From Burkholderiaceae bacterium (lineage in GTDB: Bacteria; Pseudomonadota; Gammaproteobacteria; Burkholderiales; Burkholderiaceae), in the NCBI GenBank assembly GCA_947448695.1, contig CANFOL010000001.1, positions 161,864 through 225,863 on the forward strand: a stretch of 64,000 nucleotides of DNA, read 5' to 3'. Within the stretch, counting starts at the first letter, position 1, and the number at the start of each line of letters is the position of its first letter. Shown one piece after another: positions 21,028 through 30,014 of the stretch. The notes beneath the pieces are model-generated. The model was given only the letters and a program-made list of their open reading frames with translations. It searched no databases and had not been told where the DNA came from. Position numbers and translations under genes: made by a program.

Positions 21028-21477
21028 TTACAGGTATTTTCCTCGACTAATTTGGGCTTTTTCTCTTACCCAGTCTCTTTCTTTTTGAGTTTCACGTTTA
21101 TCGAACTGTTTTTTACCCTTTGCTAATCCAATTTCACACTTAATGCGACCTTTAGAGTAATGCAGGTTGAGTGGCACAAGCGTGTAACCTTTTTGCTCAG
21201 CTTTACCAATCCACTTATTGATTTGTTCTGCATGCATTAATAATTTACGTGTTCTTACAGAATCTGGATTTATATGGGTCGACGCTTCTGGTAGGGGACT
21301 AATGTGGGCACCGATTAAATATAACTCTGCTTGGCGAATGACAACATAAGCTTCTTTAATATTGCCACGACCCGCTCGAATTGCTTTTACTTCCCAACCC
21401 TCTAGGACAAGACCTGCTTCAATGCGGTCTTCTATAAAATAGTCAAAAAATGCTTTTTTGTTTTCAACGATGCTCAT
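21028..21477 (-). CDS. smpB: SsrA-binding protein
   Basis: Partner of tmRNA in trans-translation rescue of stalled ribosomes. 149 residues with the OB-fold core: [20 protein letters not shown] near the start, [11 protein letters not shown] at about 28-38 and the C-terminal basic tail ending [10 protein letters not shown]. No tmRNA gene is visible in this window. Divergent from ratA across 82 bp. Confidence 0.97.
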   Translation of the reverse strand: MSIVENKKAFFDYFIEDRIEAGLVLEGWEVKAIRAGRGNIKEAYVVIRQAELYLIGAHISPLPEASTHINPDSVRTRKLLMHAEQINKWIGKAEQKGYTLVPLNLHYSKGRIKCEIGLAKGKKQFDKRETQKERDWVREKAQISRGKYL

Positions 21478-21515
21478 GAATACATTATATTAACTTCTCA
21501 AACAAAAAGTTGGAG

Positions 21516-21544
21516 TTGTTTTTCTAAATCATTGATAATATGAT
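21516..21544 (+). promoter_or_regulatory. Sigma-70-type promoter upstream of ratA
   Basis: TTGTTT at 21516-21521 and TATGAT at 21539-21544, separated by exactly 17 bp. It lies 15 bp upstream of the ratA start, with GGAAGA (21551-21556) as the ribosome-binding site. The leader would be short. A consensus-like match only; no experimental support. Confidence 0.5.
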
Positions 21545-21559
21545 GAAATTGGAAGAAAT

Positions 21560-21994
21560 ATGGCAGACGTTCAAAAATCACTACTTATTCAGCACTCAGC
21601 CCAATGCATGTATGATTTGGTCACTGATGTAACAAAGTACCCAGAATTTTTACCTTGGTGTGGTGGCGTAGAAGTGTTTCAATCCACTCCTGAGTTAATG
21701 GAAGCAAAAATTAACATTAATTTCAAAGGGGTTAAACAATATTTCCATACAAAAAACATCCAAAAATCTCCTACTAATATCGACATGACCTTCGTTTCTG
21801 GGCCATTCAAAAAATTTGAAGGACGGTGGATTTTTACCCCTTTAACAGAGGATGCTTGCAAAATTGAGTTTTCCTTAAGATATGAATTTTCTAATTTTGT
21901 CTTAGATAAATTAATTGGTCCTGTTTTTAGTGTGATTGCGAATACCTTTGTTAATAGCTTTGTTAAAAGAGCTGACGATTTATATGGGGAATGA
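21560..21994 (+). CDS. ratA: RatA-family START-domain protein
   Basis: 144-residue START/polyketide-cyclase-like protein (RatA/PasT, homologous to eukaryotic Coq10). Depending on the system it is described as a ribosome-associated inhibitor of subunit joining or a ubiquinone-binding factor. Typical segments: ADVQKSLLIQHSAQCMYDLV at the start, YPEFLPWCGG and the C-terminal NTFVNSFVKRADDLYG. It overlaps the rnfH-like gene downstream, as in many beta- and gammaproteobacteria. Confidence 0.92.
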   Translation: MADVQKSLLIQHSAQCMYDLVTDVTKYPEFLPWCGGVEVFQSTPELMEAKININFKGVKQYFHTKNIQKSPTNIDMTFVSGPFKKFEGRWIFTPLTEDACKIEFSLRYEFSNFVLDKLIGPVFSVIANTFVNSFVKRADDLYGE

Positions 21995-22355
21995 ACCTGT
22001 GAAAGCAATTCAGTTGGAATTGTTTGATGCAAGAGAATCACCACCTAGACAAGTTTTTTTTACATTAAAGCCCCATCAAGCCCCCACAACATCTTTACTA
22101 GAAGCCCTTTTGCACATGAATATTGTGAAAGATAGGGATGATGTCCTTTTTCAAAAGAAGGGGGCGGTAGGGGTTTTTAGTGTACCGTTAGGCCCTGATG
22201 ACCCAATTTACGATGGTGATCGTATTGAGTTATATCGACCGATTCTCATAGATCCTAAAAAGATTAGGCGTAAAAAAGCTAATCAAAATAAAGACGCCGA
22301 ATTAAAAACAAAAGCCAAAATAAGAAAAGAGCGTAAAGAATTAAGGGAAATATGA
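21984..22355 (+). CDS. rnfH: RnfH-family protein (UPF0125)
   Basis: Small ubiquitin-like-fold protein of about 120 residues, normally paired with ratA. Function uncertain (named from rnf clusters). Visible family features: a core with LLEALLHMNI, KKGAVGVFSVPLGPDDPIYDGDRIELYRPILIDPK, and a Lys/Arg-rich tail. The start is ambiguous: ATG at 21984 overlaps ratA by 11 bp. GTG at 21999 has GGGGAA at good spacing and would give a protein five residues shorter. Confidence 0.85.
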   Translation: MGNEPVKAIQLELFDARESPPRQVFFTLKPHQAPTTSLLEALLHMNIVKDRDDVLFQKKGAVGVFSVPLGPDDPIYDGDRIELYRPILIDPKKIRRKKANQNKDAELKTKAKIRKERKELREI

Positions 22356-22363
22356 ACTTGTAG

Positions 22364-23869
<1,506 letters not shown>

Positions 23870-23892
23870 TTTTTTCCATAAAGATTTGATTC

Positions 23893-25500
23893 GTGCACGA
23901 TAAAATACTGATATTAGATTTTGGGTCTCAAGTGACTCAATTGATTGCCCGTAGGGTAAGAGATCTTCAAGTTTTAGCAGAGATTTTCCCATATGATATT
24001 GATTCCGACTTACTAGAGCATAAGATCACGCAGGAGGGTTTCAAGGGCATTATTTTGTCGGGTGGACCGAATTCAGTTACTGAAGGTGATACTCCTAGAG
24101 CTCCAAATAATGTTTTTACTTTGGGGGTTCCTGTTCTTGGAATTTGCTACGGTATGCAAACCATGGCTCAACAGCTTGGTGGCGAAGTAAAGTCCGCAGA
24201 AACCTTAGGTAAAGCTCGAGAGTTTGGATATGCAGAGGTCAGGGCAAGAGGACATACAAAATTATTTAACGAATTAGCCGACTTCACAACCACTGAAGGT
24301 CATGGCATTTTAAAAGTCTGGATGAGTCATGGGGATTCCGTCACTGTAATGCCAGTCGGTTTTAAATTAATGGCTTCAACTGACTCATGTCCCATTGCTG
24401 GAATGGCCGATGAATACCGAAAATTTTATGCAGTGCAATTTCATCCAGAGGTTACTCATACTCTCCAAGGTACAGCAATCTTAGAGCGTTTTGTAAAAGA
24501 GATTTGTGCTTGCGTCCCTGATTGGGAAATGGGTAACTATATTGAAGAAGCTATTACCAATATCCGACAACAAGTTGGTAGCGATGAAGTAATCCTTGGT
24601 TTATCGGGTGGAGTAGACTCTTCGGTTGCGGCAGCTTTGATCCATAAAGCAATTGGTAACCAATTAACCTGCGTATTTGTGGATCATGGGCTTTTACGAT
24701 TGAATGAAGCTCATATGGTCATGGAAATGTTTGCTCGCAACCTTGGGGTTAAAGTGATTCATGTTGATGCAACTAATCAATTTATGTCTCAATTAGCAGG
24801 AGTTTCTGACCCCGAGCAAAAAAGAAAAATTATTGGCCGTGAATTTATAGAGGTTTTCCAAAGCGAGTCTGGAAAAATTAAGAATGCCAAATGGCTTGCC
24901 CAAGGTACGATTTATCCTGATGTCATTGAGTCCGCGGGTAAAGGCAAAAAAGGTGCCCATACGATTAAGAGTCATCACAACGTTGGTGGTCTTCCGGATG
25001 ATATGCACTTAGAACTTTTAGAGCCTTTACGAGAGTTATTTAAGGATGAAGTCAGACAGCTAGGAATCGAACTAGGCTTACCAAAAGAAATGGTACACCG
25101 ACATCCTTTCCCTGGTCCGGGATTAGCAGTCAGGATTCTTGGAGAAGTTAAAAAAGAATTTACCCATCTCCTACAGCGGGCGGATGATATTTTTATAGAT
25201 GAACTCAGAAAAACAATTGATCCTCAAACGAACAAGTCTTGGTATGATCTGACCAGTCAAGCATTTGCGGTGTTTTTGCCAGTGAAGTCTGTAGGAGTGA
25301 TGGGGGATGGTCGAACATATGAGTACGTAGTTGCACTCAGGGCGGTTCAAACTCAAGATTTCATGACAGCGCATTGGGCGCATTTACCTCATGAATTATT
25401 AGGTAAAGTATCTAATAGGATTATTAATGAAGTCAGAGGAATAAATCGTGTTGTTTATGATATTTCAGGAAAACCTCCCGCCACGATTGAGTGGGAGTAG
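23893..25500 (+). CDS. guaA: GMP synthase (glutamine-hydrolysing); integration site of the island
   Basis: Amidates XMP to GMP. 535 residues from a GTG start. Class I glutamine amidotransferase domain with Cys85 in GICYGMQTM and His/Glu in VQFHPEVTH. The ATP-pyrophosphatase loop is LSGGVDSSV at about 239, and the C-terminal dimerisation domain ends PPATIEWE. The last codons coincide with the left boundary repeat of the integrated element: bases 25486-25496 recur at 30950-30960 where TIEWE-stop is again encoded. The protein is therefore intact but its final codon and stop are probably supplied by the element. Confidence 0.97.
   Translation: MHDKILILDFGSQVTQLIARRVRDLQVLAEIFPYDIDSDLLEHKITQEGFKGIILSGGPNSVTEGDTPRAPNNVFTLGVPVLGICYGMQTMAQQLGGEVKSAETLGKAREFGYAEVRARGHTKLFNELADFTTTEGHGILKVWMSHGDSVTVMPVGFKLMASTDSCPIAGMADEYRKFYAVQFHPEVTHTLQGTAILERFVKEICACVPDWEMGNYIEEAITNIRQQVGSDEVILGLSGGVDSSVAAALIHKAIGNQLTCVFVDHGLLRLNEAHMVMEMFARNLGVKVIHVDATNQFMSQLAGVSDPEQKRKIIGREFIEVFQSESGKIKNAKWLAQGTIYPDVIESAGKGKKGAHTIKSHHNVGGLPDDMHLELLEPLRELFKDEVRQLGIELGLPKEMVHRHPFPGPGLAVRILGEVKKEFTHLLQRADDIFIDELRKTIDPQTNKSWYDLTSQAFAVFLPVKSVGVMGDGRTYEYVVALRAVQTQDFMTAHWAHLPHELLGKVSNRIINEVRGINRVVYDISGKPPATIEWE
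25486..25496 (+). repeat. attL core: 11 bp direct repeat in guaA 3' end
   Basis: ATTGAGTGGGA, identical to 30950-30960; the match becomes 13 of 14 if AC(G/T) upstream is included. It encodes I-E-W-(E) of the GuaA C-terminus. The base after the core differs between the two copies (G versus A), yet both encode Glu and then a stop (GAG TAG here, GAA TGA at the other end). Confidence 0.82.
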
Positions 25501-25539
25501 AAACTCTTACGTAAGCTGTTGATTTATATAGGTTTTGTA

Positions 25540-25622
25540 GTTACACAAAACAGACACACGTCCAACTAAGTTGTTGATTTAGTTGGGCGTTGGCATTAAA
25601 GTTACACGTAAAGCTACACAAC
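25540..25622 (+). repeat. Repeated TTACAC motifs, possible integrase arm sites (left end)
   Basis: GTTACACAAAAC at 25540-25551, GTTACACGTAAAG from 25601 and GCTACACAACG from 25613 share a (G)(T/C)TACAC core. Related TTACACG motifs occur near the right end (30796-30802 and 30810-30816 inverted, 30886-30892 direct). Clusters of short repeats flanking the core are what arm-type sites of tyrosine integrases look like. Assignment is by pattern only. Confidence 0.4.
25558..25590. terminator. Inverted repeat just after guaA/attL
   Basis: ACGTCCAACTAA (25558-25569), a 9-base loop and TTAGTTGGGCGT (25579-25590) pair over 12 positions with one G-U. It may terminate guaA transcription after the element separated the gene from its own terminator, or serve in recombination. 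No T-tract follows, so the terminator reading is tentative. Confidence 0.4.
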
Positions 25623-25660
25623 GCTGTAGCCGTTCAAAAACGTAGTAACCCAACACACAT

Positions 25661-26950
25661 ATGCCGCTAAAAAAACAAACGTTTAATGAAGACGAGATAG
25701 AAATATACGACGAAGCTGTTGTGTATAAGCGTGGTGAGTATTGGCAAATGCGTATGTGGTTAGGTAAGGAAAAGAAATACGCACGTTTTAGCCTACGCAC
25801 ACGCAACAGGGATACGGCAATAGATAAAGCAAAAAAATATTATCACGAGCTAATGGCGCAGCAGTTGGCTGGTAAAACGTATTTTTCTAAAACAACAAAG
25901 CAAGGTGTTGAAGAATATTTGAAGCAACGTGCGTTAGACGTTGAATCTGAGTATATTGTTAAAGGACGCTACGGCACGATTAAAACGCATTTAGAACATT
26001 GGTTGGAGTTTATTGGGCGAGATACAAAGCTAAAAGAACTTGAACGCACAGATTGTGAAAACTATCTACATTCGCGCACTAAAACAAAAAAGAAAATCAA
26101 CGTCAGTCAAACAACGGTAGCAAACGAACAAAGCTCTATCAACGCAATGATTGCTTGGTTATATAAGCGGAATGAGACATACATTGACGGATTTGACTTT
26201 AAGCCATTAAAGCGCATTGACAGAGGTGACGAAGCATTACGACGTAGCACATTTGAAGATGACGAAATAGTAAGAATAAAAACTGAGCTTGAGAAATATA
26301 TTGCTGACGCAAAGAAAAACATAAACGAAGAAGGTAGCTTAGCAAAGGTAATAACGGGCTATTATTTGCTCATATCTATTATTACTGGGTTGCGCAGAGG
26401 TGAGCAGCTACAGCTGAAATGGAGTGACATTAAATGGCTTGAAAAGAATGTAAAAGGACAAGCTGCTGACGATACGTATAGCTTAGTCAAAATAACGGTG
26501 CGGGCAGAAACAACAAAGGTTAGAAAAACAAGACATTTTGTAGTTAAAGATTGGGAATATTTTGACGAGCTGTTTAAGTTGTTACAGCCGCGTTATTTCA
26601 AAGCAAACAAAGAAAATAAAAAAGCAAAAGCGTTTGGCGACACGTTGATTTTTAGCGCAAATGGAACGTCTATGCTAACGCCTCGTGCTATTGGCTATCA
26701 CTTTGACAAAATAGTAGAGTTGGCTGAAGTGAAAGATACGGACACACGTGACTTAGTGCCATACAGCTTTAGGCATTACTTTATTACTGACAGAATAAAC
26801 AGAGGCGCAACGCCTACACAAGTAGCGGAAACGTGCGGCACAAGCACAGCACAGATTGAAAAAACTTACTACCATACAAGCGAAGCGAAAATGATTACCA
26901 ATGCGCTGCCGCAGTTTGAATATAGGAACGGGTTGCTTATTCCAAAGTAG
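25661..26950 (+). CDS. Tyrosine integrase of the guaA island
   Basis: 429-residue phage-type site-specific recombinase, presumably acting at the guaA att site. N-terminal region with a WxMRMWLG-type strand and arm-binding-like part (about 15-70), a core-binding SAM-like domain (about 82-175), and the catalytic domain (about 195-410). Arg245 is in TGLRRGEQL, catalytic Arg371 in YSFRHYF and Tyr403 in KTYYHTS. The usual His of box II (HxLRH) is Tyr368, and the His of the GH motif is Thr394 (CGTS). The gene points away from guaA and lies at the attL end, as integrases usually do. Confidence 0.92.
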   Translation: MPLKKQTFNEDEIEIYDEAVVYKRGEYWQMRMWLGKEKKYARFSLRTRNRDTAIDKAKKYYHELMAQQLAGKTYFSKTTKQGVEEYLKQRALDVESEYIVKGRYGTIKTHLEHWLEFIGRDTKLKELERTDCENYLHSRTKTKKKINVSQTTVANEQSSINAMIAWLYKRNETYIDGFDFKPLKRIDRGDEALRRSTFEDDEIVRIKTELEKYIADAKKNINEEGSLAKVITGYYLLISIITGLRRGEQLQLKWSDIKWLEKNVKGQAADDTYSLVKITVRAETTKVRKTRHFVVKDWEYFDELFKLLQPRYFKANKENKKAKAFGDTLIFSANGTSMLTPRAIGYHFDKIVELAEVKDTDTRDLVPYSFRHYFITDRINRGATPTQVAETCGTSTAQIEKTYYHTSEAKMITNALPQFEYRNGLLIPK

Positions 26951-26999
26951 CAGTAACCATTTTAGCTATGCCTCTCATTCGTCTTCCTATATTTTTTAT

Positions 27000-27512
27000 T
27001 TACGCACGTTTATTGGGTAAAACACGCTTCTTTTGCGCCAATAACGCATTTTGTGGTGGTAATGGTTGCTGACGTTGCTGTTGTGTAGGGTTGATTTGCG
27101 CAGCAACGTTACTGATTGGGCTGCTGGCATTTGCGGTGGGGGTAGTGCTTGTTGTTGGTAATGGTTTGGGTGGGTATGCTGTTTTAGCTTGTGGGTATGG
27201 CTGAAGGCTGGGTTTTGCGTATGTGGGGGTAGGGTGTTTTTGTGCTGGCTGTTGGGGTGGGTTAGCAATGGGCTTATTGGGTGCTGCTAACTTAGGCATA
27301 GGCTTTGGTATTTTAGGTAGGGGTGCTGGCACAGACATACTGCGCTTGCTAATACGCTTAGTGCTGCGCTTAGCTTTCTTCTGCTGCTGTGCTGCTGCTT
27401 TTTGTTTCGCTTGTTCGTGCTGCTGCGTTTGTATAGCAGTCCATACGCTGTCGTTTACAAGTTTCCAAAGCGCAAGCTGTGCTTCTGCGTCTGCTATTTC
27501 AAATATTCTCAT
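27000..27512 (-). CDS. Pro/Gln/Ala-rich hypothetical protein of the island
   Basis: 170 residues; not recognised as a known family. The first 35 residues (MRIFEIADAEAQLALWKLVN and on) look like a structured, amphipathic-helical segment. A Gln/Lys/Ala-rich stretch follows, and then a low-complexity region from about residue 55 to the end dominated by Pro, Gln, Thr and Ala with scattered Lys. AGGA lies nine bases before the ATG. It could be a scaffold, linker or nucleic-acid-binding protein; there is no basis for a firm function. Convergent with the integrase, separated by 49 bp. Confidence 0.6.
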   Translation of the reverse strand: MRIFEIADAEAQLALWKLVNDSVWTAIQTQQHEQAKQKAAAQQQKKAKRSTKRISKRSMSVPAPLPKIPKPMPKLAAPNKPIANPPQQPAQKHPTPTYAKPSLQPYPQAKTAYPPKPLPTTSTTPTANASSPISNVAAQINPTQQQRQQPLPPQNALLAQKKRVLPNKRA

Positions 27513-27590
27513 ACGTTATGTTCCTATGTTGCTAATGTATTTATTGAACATAAAAAGTTAGTAGCGCAAAGAAGCACAAGCAGCACAGAC

Positions 27591-28028
27591 TTATTTTGTA
27601 AAAGTAGAACGTAGCTTTGTGCTTGCTGCTTCCATTGCTGCGTCAAGTTCGCCTGCGTTTACTGCTGCGCTGATTGTTTCTAAAGTAGCAACAAGTTCTT
27701 TTGCTGAAGCAAGTTCAACAGCAGTCTTGCCTTTTCCTAAATCCAATACACGTGCGCCATAACGCACGTTGACACACAGCTTGCCGTTATCTGCGTTAAA
27801 CGTCCAACTTTTGACACGCTTAGCAACAGCAACGTGTTTACGTTCGCCTGTTTCTGCGTCTGTAATGCTGCGTAGCTTTATTGGCGCATACGTGCTGCCG
27901 TTTTGTGCTGCTTTGGCAAGTTCAATCTGTTCTGCTAAACGTTTTACAAGTTTTGTGCGGCGCTGAACAACAGCAGAAAGTTGTGTGGCTTTTTTAGCTG
28001 TGGTTAGTTTCAAGTTAGCAAGTGTCAT
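27591..28028 (-). CDS. Small conserved-looking island protein (possibly DUF6641-like)
   Basis: 145 residues from the ATG giving MTLANLKLTTAKKATQLSAV, preceded by GGAA at suitable spacing. A longer frame to 28130 adds a Cys-rich segment that looks non-coding. The N-terminal half is basic and helical (VVQRRTKLVKRLAEQIELAK), followed by TDAETGERKHVAVAKRVKSW, a beta-strand-like NGKLCVNVRYGARVLDL and a C-terminal helical region. From memory this resembles DUF6641 proteins of Burkholderiales, unverified. Function unknown. Divergent from the HUH endonuclease gene across about 170 bp. Confidence 0.7.
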   Translation of the reverse strand: MTLANLKLTTAKKATQLSAVVQRRTKLVKRLAEQIELAKAAQNGSTYAPIKLRSITDAETGERKHVAVAKRVKSWTFNADNGKLCVNVRYGARVLDLGKGKTAVELASAKELVATLETISAAVNAGELDAAMEAASTKLRSTFTK

Positions 28029-28145
28029 AGCGTTTTCCATTCTGTTTAAGTTGCTGTTAGGTTGCGGTATTTGTGCTGTTTTTGACGCAGCGCAGCAATA
28101 ACAATAAGCTCGCAAAGCGTTGTAGGACAAGGCTTTTGAGGCATA

Positions 28146-28184
28146 TGAACAGACTTGGACAAAATATTTAGCTTTTTCTGTTCA
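28146..28184. promoter_or_regulatory. Inverted repeat TGAACAG/CTGTTCA upstream of the HUH gene
   Basis: TGAACAG (28146-28152) and CTGTTCA (28178-28184) form a perfect 7 bp dyad with a 25-base spacer. It lies in the divergent intergenic region, ending 15 bp before the HUH endonuclease ATG. It may be an operator or Rep binding site. A chance dyad of this size is possible. Confidence 0.3.
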
Positions 28185-28199
28185 AACATAAATAAAGGT

Positions 28200-28751
28200 A
28201 TGAACAATAAACAGCAAAACACGCATAAAAAAGCATACGTAGCAGCGCAAACAGACTATTTGGACAAGTTGGCACAGCATTGCGACTACGCACTTACGCT
28301 ACAAACAAACTTGCCAACTTACGGCATAAGCGCAGCAACTATGGAAACGAGGTTAGACGCAACACGCAACTGCTTACACAAGTTCCGTATGCGTTTTAAT
28401 CGCTTGCTGACAGGCAATGGATACAGACGCAATAACGACTACTTGCCTATTTTTATTGCTGCGATTGAAGGCACGCAAAACACATATGACAAAAACAGAA
28501 CGCTACACATACACATAGCACTTGGCAACTTGCCAACAGCAGCAACACAAGAACTATTAGAAGACGGCATTAGGCAAATATGGGCAGCAACAGACGTAGG
28601 CACAGCAGACATACGGTTGGACAGGCTAACGAAAGGCACTGAGCAGCGTTGGAACAGCTACATAGGCAAAGAAGCACATTACAAATACAACAGCGAAGTT
28701 ATTGACTACAGCAACACACAAGTGCCTAAAAAAATATTGGCAACTATTTAA
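28200..28751 (+). CDS. HUH-type replication initiator/endonuclease
   Basis: 183 residues from the ATG with AAAGG just upstream; a TTG at 28155 would extend it without a better site. The HUH metal-binding motif is LHIHIALGN with His103 and His105. The single-tyrosine nickase motif is Tyr154-x-x-Lys157 in WNSYIGKE. A strand ending ALTLQTN (about 31-37) could be motif I, and Glu90 precedes motif II in AAIEGT. This arrangement matches rolling-circle Rep proteins of plasmids and small ssDNA phages. It is small, with no helicase or primase domain. A hairpin-rich region follows directly. Family placement is inferred from motifs only. Confidence 0.72.
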   Translation: MNNKQQNTHKKAYVAAQTDYLDKLAQHCDYALTLQTNLPTYGISAATMETRLDATRNCLHKFRMRFNRLLTGNGYRRNNDYLPIFIAAIEGTQNTYDKNRTLHIHIALGNLPTAATQELLEDGIRQIWAATDVGTADIRLDRLTKGTEQRWNSYIGKEAHYKYNSEVIDYSNTQVPKKILATI

Positions 28752-29447
28752 TAAACAAACTTAGGCATAGCAGCTTGTCGTTTGACGCAGTGTTGACGAC
28801 AAGCAAAACGTAATGAACAACTCGGAAGGACATTGGCTGACACTGAATGAAGTGTTAGTAGTCTTACTTTTGTCTAAACACTTTGAAGCAATCAAAACAC
28901 ACACAGAAGAACAAAGACACATAACGTGAATGACACTGAAGCACAACGAAGCACACAGACTGAACGCAACGTGATTTATAGGCAAAGTATGTTTGTTATA
29001 CAAAGTAGCAAACGTAGGTAGGGGTGTAAAAATCACCAACCCAAAATGAAATGGGTATGTGCTGAAAATAGCAGCGTAAAAAAATAAAGATAGCAAACTG
29101 AAAAATGGGCAGCACGCTGACACAGCTACAAACGCTGCGTTAGCGTGTTTTAGCTTATACAAGCGTTTAACAAGCACAAGTGAATAGCAGCACAGCAAAC
29201 GAAGTGGCTTAGCAGCTTGTAGGGCTTGTAAACGCATTGCTACGTGTGGCTTATTGACTACGAAATAACGGCGCAACGCACAAGCAGCAGCTAAATATGA
29301 ATGAACAGAAAATACACAAAATGTGTTGAAACGCAAAATCTTCAACAAAATCAACGTGGTTTGTGCTGGCAAAAAGAGGTAGGAAAAACTTTGAACAGAA
29401 AACACAATATATGTAGCGAAACAGCATCAAAGCAAAGGAGCTACAAA
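28752..29447. other. Gene-poor, hairpin-rich stretch; candidate replication origin
   Basis: About 700 bp between the HUH gene and the second recombinase without a convincing gene. Stem-loops: GCTTGTCGT (28773-28781)/ACGACAAGC (28796-28804); TGACACT (28838-28844)/AGTGTTA (28851-28857); GGTG (29023-29026)/CACC (29034-29037); ACCCA (29039-29043)/TGGGT (29052-29056). The first stem has nine perfect pairs and lacks a T-tract, so it is not a typical terminator. Position just after a Rep-like gene suggests a double- or single-strand origin. Two tiny coupled frames (28813-28929, 28926-29021) are possible micro-ORFs. Confidence 0.4.
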
Positions 29448-30014
29448 ATGGCACAAGCAGCAACACTCACACAGCAACAGCTACAACGTGTTTTAGATTA
29501 TTTGCGCACACGCAGACACTACAAGCGCAATAGAACGATTATTTTGCTGACGCACTACGCAATGTTACGAGTGGGTGAGGTGGCAGCACTACGCTATTGC
29601 GACATATTAGAAGCAGACGGACAGATTAAAGCTGAAACAACGCTAACGGCTGCGCAGACAAAGGGTAAGAAGGGGCGGAAGATTTGGTTTGCTGAAAAAG
29701 TGAGAGTTGAACTTGCTGCGTATGTAGCAGCACACAAACCAAAGCAGCTTACCCAACCATTGTTTTACACGCAGCGCAGTGACGGCTTTACAGATAACAC
29801 ATTGACGCACATTGTGAATGGTATTTACAAAGGCGCTGGCATTAGTGGCGCTACGTCACACAGCGGCAGACGGACTGGGCTTACTAACTTAGCGGAACGG
29901 GGAGTTGGCGTAAGAACGCTAATGGCATTGGCTGGGCACAGCAATATGGCAACTACGCAACGCTATATTGACTTGCGCCCAGCTATTCTTAAAGCGGCAG
30001 TTGAGTTAGTTTGA
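29448..30014 (+). CDS. Minimal tyrosine recombinase (catalytic domain only)
   Basis: 188 residues from the ATG, which has a strong AAGGAG seven bases upstream. The frame extends 5' of this but the extension is unlikely to be translated. The full catalytic set is present: Arg41 (MLRVGEV), Lys in TKGKKGRK (about 71-78), His138-x-x-Arg141 (TSHSGRR), His164 (LAGHSN) and Tyr173 (TTQRYID). No separate core-binding or arm-binding domain. This resembles small Xer/FimB-like enzymes. Possible roles are resolution of multimers, inversion or assistance to the main integrase. It ends immediately before the convergent SGNH gene. Confidence 0.88.
   Translation: MAQAATLTQQQLQRVLDYLRTRRHYKRNRTIILLTHYAMLRVGEVAALRYCDILEADGQIKAETTLTAAQTKGKKGRKIWFAEKVRVELAAYVAAHKPKQLTQPLFYTQRSDGFTDNTLTHIVNGIYKGAGISGATSHSGRRTGLTNLAERGVGVRTLMALAGHSNMATTQRYIDLRPAILKAAVELV

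Noticed and set aside
25441..25660. tRNA gene as integration target
   Set aside because: No tRNA-like cloverleaf near either repeat; the repeat lies in the guaA coding end.
27223..27561. Rightward frame of 112 codons opposite the Pro/Gln-rich gene
   Set aside because: Gly/Cys/Ala-rich mirror of low-complexity DNA. The leftward frame has a ribosome-binding site and a structured N-terminus, so this is its shadow.
28155..28199. TTG start 15 codons upstream for the HUH protein
   Set aside because: No ribosome-binding site, and it would run through the dyad. The ATG at 28200 has AAAGG close upstream.
28761..29405. Leftward open frame of 214 codons over the hairpin-rich stretch of the island
   Set aside because: Its product would be very rich in Cys, Leu, Phe and Ser, with no domain pattern. 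It is read from the T/G-rich strand, opposite to the A/C-rich coding strand of all other element genes. It also overlaps the leader of the second recombinase. Probably open by compositional chance.
29301..29447. N-terminal extension of the second recombinase
   Set aside because: The extra 49 residues are not recombinase-like, and the ATG at 29448 has a strong AAGGAG at ideal spacing.
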